DNA of 46,483 nt from Verrucomicrobiota bacterium (GTDB taxonomy: Bacteria; Verrucomicrobiota; Verrucomicrobiia; Limisphaerales; JACRJY01): contig JACRJY010000130.1 of assembly GCA_016235585.1 (NCBI GenBank), forward strand, positions 1 through 46,483. Direction: 5' to 3'. Position 1 is the first letter of the stretch, and every line of letters starts with the position of its first letter. The notes beneath the pieces were generated by a model. The model worked only from the letters and a program-made list of their open reading frames with translations, was not told the origin of the DNA and made no database searches. The position numbers and the translations under genes are program-made. This document shows positions 25,462 to 35,810 of the stretch, one piece after another.

Positions 25462-26681
25462 ACCCGCTCCACCAGCACCTCGCGCACGCAGCGTTCGTCC
25501 GCCGCCTTGGCCGTCAGGCGCAGGCCGCGAAAAATTACCGCGTCGCCCGGCGCGGGCACGACTTCCATCTGCGCGAGCAGCAGGCCGCCCATCGTGTCCA
25601 CCTCCGGCACCTCGCCGAGTTCGGGATATTCGCGGCGGAAATCCTCGAGCCGCATCGTGCCGTTCACGCGCCAGCGGTCGGGGCCGAGCTTCTCCATGAT
25701 GAAGCCCGCCGGCTGCGCCTCGCCGCGGATCGCGCCGATCATCTTCTCCAAAATGTCCTCCACCGTGACCAGCCCGGCGGTGCCGCCGAATTCATCCAGC
25801 ACGATGGCGAGGCCGCGCTGCTGGCGCTGGAAGCTCTTGAGCAGTTGCAGCAAATTCATGCTCTCCGGCACGTAGGAGGGAAACTCCACCGCGTCCGCGA
25901 GGTCGCCGTCGGGGTTCAACAGCAGCGTGCGCGTGTTCAGGATGCCGACGATGGTGTCCGGCGTCTCGTCGTAGAGCGGCAGGCGGCGGTGCTGGAACTT
26001 CTTCGCGGCGACGATCATCTCCGTGACGGTCAGGTCGTCGGACAGGCAGGCCATTTTCGCGCGCGGCTGCATCACGTCGCGCGCCGTGCGGCGGTCGAGG
26101 CTGATGATTTGCAGGATGATCTCCTTCTCCGCCGCCGCGAGCGTGCCCTGCTGGAAGGCGAGATCGAGCAGCTCGCGGTATTCCTCGTCCGCGCTGGATT
26201 GCAGCGGCTTCAGTGAGCCGGGGGCGAAGGTGCGCACCAGCGCGTCGCTGATGCGCAGCGCCACCTGCCGCAGCGGGCGCGTCAGCCGTGTGAGCGTGAA
26301 CATCGGGCCAGCGACGCGCAGCGCCCATTCCTCCGGCACGCGCACGGCGAGCGTCTTGGGAATCACCTCGCAGCCGATGAGGATGACCGCCAGCAGCATG
26401 GCGACCGTGAGGCTCAAGGGCCAGTTGCGCTCCGGCAGCGCGACCCAGAGCGCGACGGCGACGAGCGCGGCGTTGGCGAAGGTGTTGCCGAGCAGAATCG
26501 TGGCCAGCGCGTCCTGCGGCTGTTCGAGCAGCTTCACCACGAGGCCGCCGCGCGCGGGCGAGCGCTCGGCGAGCTGCCGCGCCCGCCATTTGCCGAGGGA
26601 AAACAGTGCCGATTCCGCCAGCGCGAAAAAGAAGCTCGCCGCCGCGAAGAACAGCACTGCCAGCACTGCGGTCAAAAGCAT
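25446..26681 (-). CDS. CNNM/CorC-type transporter with CBS pair (copy 3)
   Basis: A 411-residue CNNM/HlyC-CorC protein, first of three co-oriented paralogues. The DUF21 domain opens LLTAVLAVLFFAAASFFFAL and includes LLGNTFANAALVAV and GCEVIPKTLAVRV. The CBS pair follows (ARDVMQPRAKMACL; LAIVLDEFGGTAGLVTVEDI) and then a CorC_HlyC domain (RWRVNGTMRLEDF to the end). The start ATG 26681 is preceded by GGTGGG; the frame is open to 26714, where no better site appears. The last four residues and stop are encoded by the arm of a foldback repeat, so the original C-terminus may have been altered. Function: probable divalent-cation export, by family. Confidence 0.92.
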   Translation of the reverse strand: MLLTAVLAVLFFAAASFFFALAESALFSLGKWRARQLAERSPARGGLVVKLLEQPQDALATILLGNTFANAALVAVALWVALPERNWPLSLTVAMLLAVILIGCEVIPKTLAVRVPEEWALRVAGPMFTLTRLTRPLRQVALRISDALVRTFAPGSLKPLQSSADEEYRELLDLAFQQGTLAAAEKEIILQIISLDRRTARDVMQPRAKMACLSDDLTVTEMIVAAKKFQHRRLPLYDETPDTIVGILNTRTLLLNPDGDLADAVEFPSYVPESMNLLQLLKSFQRQQRGLAIVLDEFGGTAGLVTVEDILEKMIGAIRGEAQPAGFIMEKLGPDRWRVNGTMRLEDFRREYPELGEVPEVDTMGGLLLAQMEVVPAPGDAVIFRGLRLTAKAADERCVREVLVERVFSHR

Positions 26682-26742
26682 GGCCCACCTTACGAAATCC
26701 GGCGGGCAAAGCAAGGATGTGGAAATGAAAACGGCGGACAGC

Positions 26743-26938
26743 TAACCGGAACCATGCAGTTGAATGGGGAGCGCGTGGCGTCCCGCCCGCTGTTTTCGGC
26801 GTCCCGCCGAAAACTTCCTTCACCGAGCGGATGTCCCGTTTGGTGGGCGATGGTTTCGCCCGGAACCAGTCGGCGGGACGCCGACTGGTGCGACCGGGAC
26901 GGTCGCGCTCCCCGTTTCAACTGCATTGTTCCGGGTTA
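26743..26938. mobile_element. MITE-like element with 33-35-bp terminal inverted repeats
   Basis: A 196-base element between the CNNM run and the Sel1 gene. Its ends are inverse copies: 26743-26775 (starts TAACCGGAACCATGCAGTTG) and 26904-26938 read on the minus strand (starts TAACCCGGAACAATGCAGTT), differing by two substitutions and two single-base gaps. Inside are two perfect hairpins: GTTTTCGGCG/CGCCGAAAAC (26792-26814) and ACCAGTCGGCG/CGCCGACTGGT (26865-26889), whose cores are inverse to each other. No open frame of a transposase is present, so it would be non-autonomous. No clear target duplication was seen. Confidence 0.75.
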
Positions 26939-26939
26939 A

Positions 26940-28349
26940 TTACTGCGCCTGCCGGGCCTTGAGGAACTCGGCGGCCTTCTTCTGCGCGAGAGTGACCTCC
27001 TCCGGCTTCATCTTGGTGAGCACGAAGTCGCGGTTGTTGACGGCGTTGGTGTTGCCCTGCGCGGCGGCGAGGTTGAACCATTTGTGGGCCTCCACATAAT
27101 TCGTCTCCACGCCCTGGCCGAGGGTGTAGTAGACGCCGAGATTCTGCTGGGCGATGTCGAAGCCCGCGTCGGCGGCCTTCTGATACCACGCGGCGGCTTC
27201 CTTGTGGCTCTTCTCCACGCCGAGGCCGCGGTCATACATGAAGCCGACTTCGTTCTGCGCGCGGACGACACCCGCGTCAGCGGCCTTGCGATACCATTTC
27301 AACGCTTCGGTGTAATTGGTCTCGGTGCCGCGCCCGTTGGCATACATCACGCCGAGGTTGAACTGCGCGAGGACGAGCTGCTGCTCGGCGGCCTTCTGAT
27401 ACCACGTGAACGCCTGCTTGGCGTCTTCCTTCACGCCCTCGCCCTTGTCATAGACCCAACCCAGCTCGTTTTGCGCGGCGGCGTCGCCCTGCGTGGCGGC
27501 CTTGCGGTAGAGGGCGATGGCGCCCGCCATGTCCTTGTCACCGCCGCGGCCACGGGCCTTCATGATGCCAAGGTAGTATTGCGCCTGGGCGTTGCCCGCG
27601 TTGGCGGCCTTGGAGAGGAGCTTCATCGCCTCGGTGTCGTCCTGCTTCACGCCCTGGCCGAGGTAGTAGAGGACGCCGAGATTCTTCTGCGCGACGGGGT
27701 CGCCGGCGTCGGCGGATTTGCGGAAGAGCTTGGCGGCTTCGGCGTAGTCGCTCGCGCCGCCGGTGCCGAAAGCGAGGAGGCGGGCGAGTTCGCTCTGCGC
27801 CGCCACGACGCCCTGATCGGCGGCCTTGCGGAACCACTTGATGGCTTCCGCCTGATCCGCCGGAACGCCGAGTCCCTTGGTGTAAACAACGCCGAGATTC
27901 TTCTGTGCGGTGGCGTCGCCTTGCTCGGCGGCCTTGCGGAAGTATTTGGCGGCCTCGACATCGTCCTGCTTGATGCCCTGGCCATTGTGATACATCAGGC
28001 CGAGTTCGTTTTGCGCTAGGGCATTACCCTTGTCGGCGGCCTTGCGGAACCACTTGGCGGCCTCGGCGTCGTCCTGCCGGACGCCCTGCCCGACGTAATA
28101 CATGGAACCGAGGTGCTTCGCCGCGACGGCATCACCGGCGTCGGCAGCCTTGCGGAACCACTTGGCCGCCTCGTCGAACTGCTGGAGCACGCCGAGGCCG
28201 CGATAATAGGCCACGCCGAGGTCGAGGGCGGCCTTGGCGTCGCCCTTCTCGGCCTTCTTGGTGAGTTCCTTCAGGTCGGCGGTCTGGGCGGTGAGCGCCG
28301 CCGGCAGGGCCAGCGCGGCGGCGAGGAGGAGGTTTTGGACAAGTTTCAT
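26940..28349 (-). CDS. Exported Sel1-repeat protein
   Basis: A 469-residue periplasmic or secreted protein made almost wholly of Sel1-like repeats. The signal peptide is MKLVQNLLLAAALALPAALT. Eleven full repeats of 36 residues follow, of the form GDAxAQxxLGxxYxxGxGVxxDxxEAxKWFRKAADx, then a short variant and a Lys-rich tail ending LKARQAQ. Sel1 repeats are helical solenoids that mediate protein contacts, often in envelope stress or secretion. An in-frame ATG at 28364 would add five residues before the signal; neither start has a good ribosome site. It is divergent from clpC. The terminal repeat of the MITE-like element ends one base from its stop codon. Confidence 0.92.
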   Translation of the reverse strand: MKLVQNLLLAAALALPAALTAQTADLKELTKKAEKGDAKAALDLGVAYYRGLGVLQQFDEAAKWFRKAADAGDAVAAKHLGSMYYVGQGVRQDDAEAAKWFRKAADKGNALAQNELGLMYHNGQGIKQDDVEAAKYFRKAAEQGDATAQKNLGVVYTKGLGVPADQAEAIKWFRKAADQGVVAAQSELARLLAFGTGGASDYAEAAKLFRKSADAGDPVAQKNLGVLYYLGQGVKQDDTEAMKLLSKAANAGNAQAQYYLGIMKARGRGGDKDMAGAIALYRKAATQGDAAAQNELGWVYDKGEGVKEDAKQAFTWYQKAAEQQLVLAQFNLGVMYANGRGTETNYTEALKWYRKAADAGVVRAQNEVGFMYDRGLGVEKSHKEAAAWYQKAADAGFDIAQQNLGVYYTLGQGVETNYVEAHKWFNLAAAQGNTNAVNNRDFVLTKMKPEEVTLAQKKAAEFLKARQAQ

Positions 28350-28578
28350 AGTGTTCAATTTCATATCAAGGGCGGGCAAAATAGGGTGCGGGGCGGGGGA
28401 AGGCAAATCTTTTTCCCGACGATTGAAGGCGCGCCTGGGCAAGGCCGCCAAATTCGGGGCAGTTATTTGCAAAAACAATGCTTTCGACTTGGCGGTGAGT
28501 TGTGCTATGGATAAAACGGTTCTCGTTGAAGTTTTTGAAGTTTTAATTGCCAGCGGAACACAAAGCAGTGCCGATTTT

Positions 28579-31092
28579 ATGAGTGACGAAGCCATGAGCA
28601 ATTTCACGCCGCGCGCCCAGCAGGTGCTGGCGCTCGCGCGCAAGGAGGCCGACCGGTTCAACCACAACTTTGTCGGCACGGAGCATCTGCTCCTCGGCCT
28701 GATCAAGCTCGGCCAGGGCGTCGCGGTCAACGTGCTGCAAAAGATGGGCCTCGACCTCGACACCGTCCGCCTCGAAGTCGAGAAGCAGGTCGGCACCGGC
28801 CCGGATCAAAAGCAGCTCGGCAACATCCCCTACACGCCGCGCGTGAAAAAAGTCCTCTCGCTCGCCGCGAAGGAGGCCAAGGCGCTCAATCACACTTACG
28901 TCGGCACCGAGCACATCCTCCTCGGCCTGCTGCGCGAGGGCGACGGCGTGGCGGCGCGCGTGCTCAAGAATCTCGACGTGGACATCGAGCTGACGCGGCA
29001 GGAGATTTTGAAGGAGCTGGATCCGAACTTCGGTTCCTCGGACGAGCCTGGCGAAGGCGAGGCGGGCAAGACGGAGAAGGGAACCGAAAAGAAAGCCGAG
29101 AACAAGACGCCTGCGCTCAAGGCGTTTGGCCGCGACCTCACGGAAATCGCGCGCAAGGGCGACATGGATCCGGTGATTGGCCGCAAGAACGAGATTGAGC
29201 GCGTCATCCAAATCCTCTGCCGCCGCACGAAGAACAACCCCGTGTTGCTCGGCGAGGCCGGCGTGGGCAAGACCGCCATCGTCGAGGGGCTGGCGCAGGA
29301 AATCGCGCGCGGCAACGTGCCGGAGCTGCTCCGCGAAAAGCGCGTCATCACGCTCGACCTCGCGCTGATGGTCGCGGGCACGAAGTATCGCGGGCAGTTC
29401 GAGGAGCGCATCAAGGCGGTGATGGACGAGATCCGCCGCTCGAAGAACATCATCCTCTTCATTGACGAGCTGCACACCATCGTCGGCGCGGGCAGCGCGG
29501 AAGGCACGATGGACGCCTCGAACATCATCAAGCCCGCGCTCTCGCGCGGCGAGATGCAGTGCGTCGGCGCGACCACGCTCAACGAATACCGCAAATACAT
29601 CGAGAAGGACGCCGCACTCGAACGCCGTTTTCAGACGGTGAAAGTGGAGGCGCCTTCCATTGAGGACGCCATCGCGATTCTCAAGGGGCTTCGCATCAAA
29701 TACGAAGATCATCACAAGGCCAACATCAGCGACGCCGCCGTCGAGGCCGCCGTGAAGCTTTCCGACCGCTACATCACCGGGCGGTTCCTGCCGGACAAGG
29801 CGATTGACGTGATGGACGAGGCCGGCTCGCGGGCGCGCATCAATTCCATGACGCGCCCGCCCGATGTGAAGTCGCTCGAAACCGAGATCGAGGAAATCAA
29901 AGGCCGCAAGGAACGCTCGATCAAGGATCAGGACTTCGAGGGCGCGGCGCAGATGCGCGACTTGGAAAAGCAGGCCAAGGAAAAATTGGAGGCCGTGCTG
30001 CTCGCGTGGAAAACTTCGCGTGACGAAAAGCGCGTCACCATCGAAGAAGACGACATTTTGCAGGTGGTTTCCAAGTGGACGGGCATTCCGCTCCAGCGCA
30101 TGGAACAGAACGAGGCGAAGAAGCTTTTGGAAATGGAGAAGGAGCTTTCCAAGAGCGTCATCGGCCAGCGCGAGGCCGTCACCGCGCTGTGCAAGGCGCT
30201 GCGCCGTTCGCGCGCGAATCTCAAAGACCCGAAGCGCCCCATCGGCACGTTTGCGCTGCTCGGCCCCACGGGCGTCGGCAAGACGATGCTCGCCAAGACG
30301 CTCGCCGAGACGATGTTCGGCGACGCGAAATCGCTCATCCAGATCGACATGAGCGAATACATGGAGCGCCACAACGCCTCGCGCATGGTCGGCTCGCCGC
30401 CGGGCTACGTGGGTTTCGAGGAGGGCGGCCAGCTCACCGAGCAGGTGCGCCGCAAGCCGTATTCCGTGGTCCTCTTCGACGAAATTGAGAAGGCCCATCC
30501 CGACGTGATGAATATGCTGCTCCAGATTCTTGAGGAGGGAAAACTGACCGACAACATGGGCCGCGTGATTGATTTCCGGAACACCGTCGTGCTGATGACC
30601 TCCAACGTCGGCTCGGAAACCATCAAGAAAAATTCCACCATGGGCTTTGCGCCCGTCAATGACGAGTCGAGCTACGAGAAGATGCGCGAGAAAATCATGG
30701 ACGAGGCCAAGCGCGGCTTCCGCCCGGACTTCCTCAACCGGCTTGACGACATCATCGTCTTCCGCACGCTGACCAAGCCCGACCTCGTGCAGATATTGGA
30801 TTTGGAAATTGAGAAGGTCATGCAGCGGCTCAAGGCCAAGAACATCCGGCTCGAACTGGACGGCAAGGCCAAGGATTTCCTTGTGGAAAAGGGCTACGAT
30901 CCCACCTATGGCGCGCGCCCGATGCGCCGCGCCGTCGAGCGCTTCCTCGAAGATCCGCTGGCCGAGGAGATTCTCCGTGGCAATCTGCACGACAATGATC
31001 CCATCGCGGTGAGCGTGACGGAGGGCAAGCTGACCTTCAGCCAGAAGAGCGACGGCTCGATAATCCAGGCCGAGGGAGCCTTGTCGAGTTGA
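28579..31092 (+). CDS. clpC: ATP-dependent Clp protease ATP-binding subunit ClpC
   Basis: An 837-residue Hsp100 unfoldase of the ClpC type, which works with ClpP. It has two N-terminal Clp_N repeats (about 8-150), AAA+ domain 1 with Walker A GEAGVGKT (225-232) and [13 protein letters not shown], a UVR-type middle motif ([20 protein letters not shown] near 450), and AAA+ domain 2 with Walker A GPTGVGKT (562-569). The C-terminus has the ClpB_D2-small domain ([16 protein letters not shown]). A short charged linker ([14 protein letters not shown]) joins N-domain and AAA1. The start may be ATG 28579 or ATG 28594; the first is shown, and the frame is open further upstream without good evidence. The 214 bases upstream are divergent to the Sel1 gene; no firm promoter was found. 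A strong terminator follows. Confidence 0.96.
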   Translation: MSDEAMSNFTPRAQQVLALARKEADRFNHNFVGTEHLLLGLIKLGQGVAVNVLQKMGLDLDTVRLEVEKQVGTGPDQKQLGNIPYTPRVKKVLSLAAKEAKALNHTYVGTEHILLGLLREGDGVAARVLKNLDVDIELTRQEILKELDPNFGSSDEPGEGEAGKTEKGTEKKAENKTPALKAFGRDLTEIARKGDMDPVIGRKNEIERVIQILCRRTKNNPVLLGEAGVGKTAIVEGLAQEIARGNVPELLREKRVITLDLALMVAGTKYRGQFEERIKAVMDEIRRSKNIILFIDELHTIVGAGSAEGTMDASNIIKPALSRGEMQCVGATTLNEYRKYIEKDAALERRFQTVKVEAPSIEDAIAILKGLRIKYEDHHKANISDAAVEAAVKLSDRYITGRFLPDKAIDVMDEAGSRARINSMTRPPDVKSLETEIEEIKGRKERSIKDQDFEGAAQMRDLEKQAKEKLEAVLLAWKTSRDEKRVTIEEDDILQVVSKWTGIPLQRMEQNEAKKLLEMEKELSKSVIGQREAVTALCKALRRSRANLKDPKRPIGTFALLGPTGVGKTMLAKTLAETMFGDAKSLIQIDMSEYMERHNASRMVGSPPGYVGFEEGGQLTEQVRRKPYSVVLFDEIEKAHPDVMNMLLQILEEGKLTDNMGRVIDFRNTVVLMTSNVGSETIKKNSTMGFAPVNDESSYEKMREKIMDEAKRGFRPDFLNRLDDIIVFRTLTKPDLVQILDLEIEKVMQRLKAKNIRLELDGKAKDFLVEKGYDPTYGARPMRRAVERFLEDPLAEEILRGNLHDNDPIAVSVTEGKLTFSQKSDGSIIQAEGALSS

Positions 31093-31109
31093 GCCGGAGG
31101 GCGAATTGA

Positions 31110-31143
31110 GGCGCTGTCCCGTGCGGGCAGCGCCTTTTTCTTT
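31110..31143 (+). terminator. Rho-independent terminator of clpC
   Basis: GGCGCTG (31110-31116) pairs with CAGCGCC (31128-31134), with an inner CCCG/CGGG, and is followed directly by TTTTTCTTT. It begins 18 bases after the clpC stop codon. This is the clearest intrinsic terminator in the window. Confidence 0.9.
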
Positions 31144-31238
31144 ATCCTCATGTTGTTTTGGGACTGGCAAGAGGATGTTACATATCTTTTGAAAGCATCG
31201 TCCATTCGTCCCGTCAAAACGTCGGTTATTATTCTGCC

Positions 31239-34200
31239 ATGAGTCCGGCAATGCGATTCTGTGTTTTGTGGGCGGTTGGGCTGCCGCTGTCCGTTTTGTC
31301 CGCCGCCTCTTCGGCGGATGGAAAGGTGGATTTTCAGCGCGACGTCCGGCCCATCCTCTCGCGCAACTGCTTCGCCTGCCACGGCCCCGACGACAAGGCG
31401 CGCAAGGCGAAGCTCCGGCTCGACCTGCGCGACGAGGCGCTCAAGCCCGCGAAATCTGGCGAGCATCCGCTCGTGCCTGGCAAGCCGGATCAGAGCGAAG
31501 TCGTCCGCCGCATTTTTTCCCAGGATCACGACGAGGTGATGCCGCCGCCCGAGGCGAAGAAGAATCTCACCGCCGCCGAAAGGGAAACGCTCCGCAAGTG
31601 GATCGCCGCCGGCGCGGATTACAAGCCGCACTGGGCGTTCGTCCCGCCGAAGCAATCCGCGCCGCCGTCGGTGAAACAGAAGGGATGGGTGTGCAACCCG
31701 ATTGATAACTTCATCCTCGCGCGGCTGGAGAAGGAGAAGCTCAAGCCCTCGCCGCCCGCCGATGCCTACACGCTCGTGCGGCGGCTTTATCTCGATCTCA
31801 TTGGATTGCCGCCGACGCCGGAGGAGGTGGAGGCGTTCGTGCGCGACTTCTCCCCTGCCACCGGTGAAAGCGGGAAAGCGGGAAAGCGGGAAAGCGGGCA
31901 GCGCGCCGTCGAAGCCCTCGCGGACAAGCTGCTCGCCTCGCCGCACTACGGCGAGCGCTGGGCGCGCAAGTGGCTCGACCTCGCCCGCTACGCCGACACC
32001 AACGGCTACGAGAAGGACCGCCCGCGCAACATCTGGCCGTGGCGCGACTGGGTCATCCACGCGCTCAACGCGGACATGCCGTTTGACCGGTTTACCATCG
32101 AACAACTCGCGGGCGACCTCCTCCTTGAATCTCAAAATTCAAAATTCAAAACTCAAAATTTAAGCCCCCTCATCGCCACCGGCTTTCACCGTAACTCCAT
32201 GCTCAACGAGGAGGGCGGCATTGACCCGCTGGAGTTCCGCTTCTACGCGATGGTGGATCGCGTCGCCGTCACCGGCACCACGTGGCTCGGCCTTACCACG
32301 CAATGCGCGCAGTGCCACACGCACAAGTTCGATCCCATCCCGCACCGCGAGTATTACTCGTTGATGGCGTTCCTCAACAGCGCCGACGAGCCGGAGATTG
32401 ACCTGCCGAATCCCGACATCACCGCGCAACGCAAAGCACAGGAGGAAAAGATCGCGAAGCTCGTCACCGGCCTGGCTGAAAAGTTTCCGGTGGGAACGAA
32501 CTCAACTCCATCGCTCCCGCCGCGCGAGCACTTGGAGCAAAAGTTTTCCGCGTGGCTCGAAGCCGAGCGCACCCGCTCGGTGAACTGGCAGGTGCTCAAG
32601 CCCGCCGCGCTGAAGGCCAACCTTGCGCTGCTCACGCCCCAGCCCGACCATTCCGTGCTTGCCACCGGCGACCAGTCGAAGAGCGACACCTACGAGTTGA
32701 AGTTCCGCGTGCCCGCCGGCGCGACGGCGTTCCGGCTCGAAGCAATTCCTGACGACCGTCTGCCGGAGCACGGCCCCGGCGCGGTCTATTACGAGGGGCC
32801 GCGCGGAGATTTCTTCTTGAGCGAGTTCACCGCGAGCGCGGGCGGCGCGGCGCTGAAGTTCGCCAGCGCGACCGACAGCTACGGCAAGGCCGGCATTGGT
32901 CGTGGCACCGCGCAGGCGTCCAACTGCATTGACGGCGACCAGCAATCCGGCTGGTCCATCAACGGCGGCCAGGGCCAGCGGCACGTCGCGGTCTTCAATC
33001 TCGCGCAGCCGCTCGCGGCGGCGGGCGAGGTCGAGATCAAGATGCTCTTTGAAAAACACTACGCCGCGCCGCTCGGTCGCTTCCGCATCTCGGTGACGAC
33101 GGACAGTGCGAAGCCCGTGGCCCGCGCGTTCGAGGACGAGGTCGAGCGTTTGTTGCTCGTGCCCGATGCTCAACTCACCGCCGTTCAGCGCGAGCAGTTG
33201 CGCCGGACGTTTTTGCTCAACGCGCCCGAACTCGCCGCCGCGCGCGCCGAGATTGAGAAGTTGAAAAAAGCGATGCCGGAACTGCCGACGACGCTCGTGC
33301 TGAAGGAGCGTCCAAAGGAAAATCCGCGCGCGACCTTCATCCATAATCGCGGCGAGTTTCTTCAGCCGACCGAGAAGGTCGAGCCGGGCACGCTCTCCGC
33401 GCTGAATCCTTTGCCCGCTGATGCGCCGCGTAACCGGCTCACGTTCGCCAAGTGGCTCGTCTCGCCGGAGAACCCGCTCACGGCGCGCGTCACGGTCAAT
33501 CGCCAGTGGCACATCTTGTTCGGCCGCGGCCTTGTGCGCACCACGGAGGACTTTGGACTGATGGGCGAGGTGCCATCGCATCCCGAGCTGCTCGACTGGC
33601 TCGCGGTGGAGTTCGTGAAGCAGGGCTGGTCGCTCAAGAAACTGCACAAGCTCATCGTCACCAGTGCGACCTACCAGCAGTCCTCGCGCGTCACGCCGGA
33701 GCTGACCGCGAAGGATCCGAACAACATCCTCCTCGCCCGCGCGCCCCGCGTGCGCGTCGAGGCCGAGATGATTCGCGATGCGACCCTGCGCGCCAGCGGC
33801 CTGCTCTCGCCGAAGATCGGCGGGCCGAGCGTCTTCCCGCCGCAACCCGCGAGCGTGACGAGCGAGGGCGTCTACGGCGTGAAGTCATGGGACGAGAGCA
33901 AGGGCGAGGATCGCTACCGGCGCGGTCTCTACACGTTCACCAAGCGCAGCGCGCCCTTCGCGATGTTCAACACGTTCGATGCACCGAGCGGCGAGGCGTG
34001 CGTCGCGCGCCGCGACATCTCCAACACGCCGCTCCAGGCGCTCACGCTGCTCAACGACGTGACCTTCACCGAAGCCTCGCAAGCGATGGGCAAGCTGCTC
34101 GCCTCGCGCGCGGGCACCGTCGAGGAGCGCGTGGCCTACGCCTTCCGCCGCGTGCTCACGCGCCCGGCCTCGAAGGATGAAGTCGCGATGCTGGCAAAGT

Positions 34201-34352
34201 TTTTCGAGACGCAGAAGCAGCGCTTCGTAGCGAAGGAACTCGACGCCGCGAAGATCTCCGGCCCCGGCGAAGGCGACGCGAACGAGCGCGCCGCGTGGGC
34301 CGCGCTGGCCCGCGCGCTTTTCAATCTCGATGAAGCGATCACGAAAGGTTGA
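31239..34352 (+). CDS. Planctomycete cytochrome c / DUF1549 / DUF1553 fusion protein
   Basis: A 1037-residue exported protein combining all three modules usually seen together in PVC bacteria. After a signal peptide ([20 protein letters not shown]) comes the cytochrome-like PSCyt1 domain with CFACH (C44-H48); DUF1549 follows (about 150-400) with a second heme motif CAQCH (C356-H360); a beta-rich insert of about 300 residues carries a discoidin-like stretch ([18 protein letters not shown]); DUF1553 ends the chain. Two low-complexity DNA repeats are translated inside it (residues about 210-220 and 299-308), both keeping the frame. ATG 31239 gives the signal peptide. It is coupled to the DUF1501 gene three bases downstream. 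Activity of the family is not known. Confidence 0.92.
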   Translation: MSPAMRFCVLWAVGLPLSVLSAASSADGKVDFQRDVRPILSRNCFACHGPDDKARKAKLRLDLRDEALKPAKSGEHPLVPGKPDQSEVVRRIFSQDHDEVMPPPEAKKNLTAAERETLRKWIAAGADYKPHWAFVPPKQSAPPSVKQKGWVCNPIDNFILARLEKEKLKPSPPADAYTLVRRLYLDLIGLPPTPEEVEAFVRDFSPATGESGKAGKRESGQRAVEALADKLLASPHYGERWARKWLDLARYADTNGYEKDRPRNIWPWRDWVIHALNADMPFDRFTIEQLAGDLLLESQNSKFKTQNLSPLIATGFHRNSMLNEEGGIDPLEFRFYAMVDRVAVTGTTWLGLTTQCAQCHTHKFDPIPHREYYSLMAFLNSADEPEIDLPNPDITAQRKAQEEKIAKLVTGLAEKFPVGTNSTPSLPPREHLEQKFSAWLEAERTRSVNWQVLKPAALKANLALLTPQPDHSVLATGDQSKSDTYELKFRVPAGATAFRLEAIPDDRLPEHGPGAVYYEGPRGDFFLSEFTASAGGAALKFASATDSYGKAGIGRGTAQASNCIDGDQQSGWSINGGQGQRHVAVFNLAQPLAAAGEVEIKMLFEKHYAAPLGRFRISVTTDSAKPVARAFEDEVERLLLVPDAQLTAVQREQLRRTFLLNAPELAAARAEIEKLKKAMPELPTTLVLKERPKENPRATFIHNRGEFLQPTEKVEPGTLSALNPLPADAPRNRLTFAKWLVSPENPLTARVTVNRQWHILFGRGLVRTTEDFGLMGEVPSHPELLDWLAVEFVKQGWSLKKLHKLIVTSATYQQSSRVTPELTAKDPNNILLARAPRVRVEAEMIRDATLRASGLLSPKIGGPSVFPPQPASVTSEGVYGVKSWDESKGEDRYRRGLYTFTKRSAPFAMFNTFDAPSGEACVARRDISNTPLQALTLLNDVTFTEASQAMGKLLASRAGTVEERVAYAFRRVLTRPASKDEVAMLAKFFETQKQRFVAKELDAAKISGPGEGDANERAAWAALARALFNLDEAITKG
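31866..31897. repeat. Tandem 8-base repeat inside a coding sequence
   Basis: Four exact tandem copies of GAAAGCGG, translated in frame to a [13 protein letters not shown] peptide in the loop after the DUF1549 start region. It has no inverted partner arm. Slippage could change its copy number and so the frame. Confidence 0.75.
32133..32160. repeat. Tandem heptamer repeat inside a coding sequence
   Basis: Four tandem copies of TCAAAAT (third copy TCAAAAC), translated in frame to [10 protein letters not shown] between GDLLLE and [12 protein letters not shown]. The AT-rich block contrasts with its GC-rich surroundings and lies at the point where family members read directly from the GDLLP motif into IATGFHRN. 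Confidence 0.8.
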
Positions 34353-34355
34353 GCC

Positions 34356-35804
34356 ATGAATCCAATCCAACAGAACAGCCTCAACTTCACGCGCCGCTGG
34401 TTCCTCCGCGAATGCGGTGTCGGCGTGGGCAAGATGGCGCTCGCCGGATTGCTGGCGGACAGCCTCGGGCGGCGCACGATGGCCGCGGGAGTTGCGCCGG
34501 CGAATCCAATGGCGCCGCGCCAGCCGCACTTCGCCCCGAAGGCCAGGCGCGTCATCCACCTCTTCATGGCCGGTGCGCCGAGCCAGCTTGATCTGTTCGA
34601 TTACAAGCCGGAGCTTGCCAAACTCGAAGGCAAGCCGCTGCCGCCCTCGGTGATTGGCGGGCAGCGCTACGCGTTCATCCGGCCCGACGCGGCGGTGCTG
34701 GGGCCGCGCTACAAGTTTTCAAAACACGGCCAATGCGGCGCGGAGATTTCCGAGATCATGCCGCACCTCGCGGGCATTGCGGACGACATCTGCCTGGTGA
34801 AGTCGGTGAAGACCGACCAGTTCAACCACGCGCCCGCGCAGATTTTCTTCAACACCGGCTTCTCGCAGCCCGGCCGGCCCAGCATGGGTTCGTGGGTGCT
34901 CTACGGGTTGGGCGCGGAGACGCAGAACCTTCCTGCCTTCGTCGTGATGAGCACCGGCAGCGGCATCAGCGGCGGCGCGGCGTGCTGGTCGAGCGGTTTT
35001 TTGCCGACGGTCTATACGGGCGTGCGCTTCCGCAACCAGGGCGATCCCATTTTGAACGTCAGCAACCCCGCCGGGGTGGATGCCCGGCTCCAGCGCGACT
35101 CGCTCGATCTCGTCGGCGCGTTGAACCAGCGCCGGCTCGTCACCGAGGGCGACCCGGAGATCGCCACGCGCATCGCGCAATACGAGATGGCCTTCCGCCT
35201 CCAAACTTCCGCGCCGGAATTGATGGATCTGAAGCAGGAAAGCCAGGCGACGCTCGACGCCTACGGCTGCAAGCCCAACGAGGCGTCCTTCGCGCGCTCG
35301 TGCCTGCTGGCGCGGCGGATGATCGAACGCGGCGTGCGCTTCATCAACATCTACAACGAGGGCTGGGACGCGCACTCCGACGTGCTCGGCAACCTGAAGA
35401 ACAACTGCGGCAAGACCGACAAGGCCGCCGCCGCCCTCGTGCGCGACCTCAAGCAGCGCGGACTCCTTGATGACACGCTCGTGATCTGGGGCGGCGAATT
35501 CGGCCGCACGCCGATGGTCGAGACCAACGCCTCGCTCGGCCGCTCGCTGGGCCGTGATCATCATCCGCAGGCGTTCACGATCTGGATGGCCGGCGGCGGC
35601 ATCAAGCCGGGGCTCACCTACGGCGCGACAGATGACCTTGGCTTTCACGTCGTCGAGAATCCCGTCCATGTGCGCGACCTGCAGGCGACGATCCTGCACC
35701 AGCTCGGCTTCGATCACGAGAAGCTGAACTTCCCCTTCCAAGGCCTGGACTTCCGGCTCACCGGCGTCGAGCCGTGCAAGGTGGTGAAGGATATTCTGGC
35801 GTGA
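34356..35804 (+). CDS. DUF1501 family protein, Tat-type signal (second copy)
   Basis: A 482-residue DUF1501 protein starting three bases after the cytochrome/DUF1549/DUF1553 gene, so the two are co-translated. The N-terminus has a twin-arginine signal, TRRWFLRECGVGVGKMALAG. Family landmarks are VIHLFMAGAPSQLDLFDYKP, LVKSVKTDQFNHAPAQIFF, NIYNEGWDAHSD, WGGEFGRTPM and GRDHHPQAFT, supplying the His and Asp residues expected for metal binding. It is only distantly like the other copy at 10614 and is the longer subtype with the SQLDLFD motif. The typical PVC pairing with DUF1549/DUF1553 suggests they act on the same exported substrate, which is unknown. dnaG converges six bases downstream. Confidence 0.92.
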   Translation: MNPIQQNSLNFTRRWFLRECGVGVGKMALAGLLADSLGRRTMAAGVAPANPMAPRQPHFAPKARRVIHLFMAGAPSQLDLFDYKPELAKLEGKPLPPSVIGGQRYAFIRPDAAVLGPRYKFSKHGQCGAEISEIMPHLAGIADDICLVKSVKTDQFNHAPAQIFFNTGFSQPGRPSMGSWVLYGLGAETQNLPAFVVMSTGSGISGGAACWSSGFLPTVYTGVRFRNQGDPILNVSNPAGVDARLQRDSLDLVGALNQRRLVTEGDPEIATRIAQYEMAFRLQTSAPELMDLKQESQATLDAYGCKPNEASFARSCLLARRMIERGVRFINIYNEGWDAHSDVLGNLKNNCGKTDKAAAALVRDLKQRGLLDDTLVIWGGEFGRTPMVETNASLGRSLGRDHHPQAFTIWMAGGGIKPGLTYGATDDLGFHVVENPVHVRDLQATILHQLGFDHEKLNFPFQGLDFRLTGVEPCKVVKDILA

Positions 35805-35810
35805 GCGAGT

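Noticed and set aside
26743..26938. Insertion sequence
   Set aside because: The element has terminal inverted repeats but no transposase frame, so it is listed as MITE-like only.
28543..31251. A 900-codon open frame antisense to clpC
   Set aside because: It is the complement of a strongly conserved ClpC gene, has the same biased composition, and runs through the clpC terminator.
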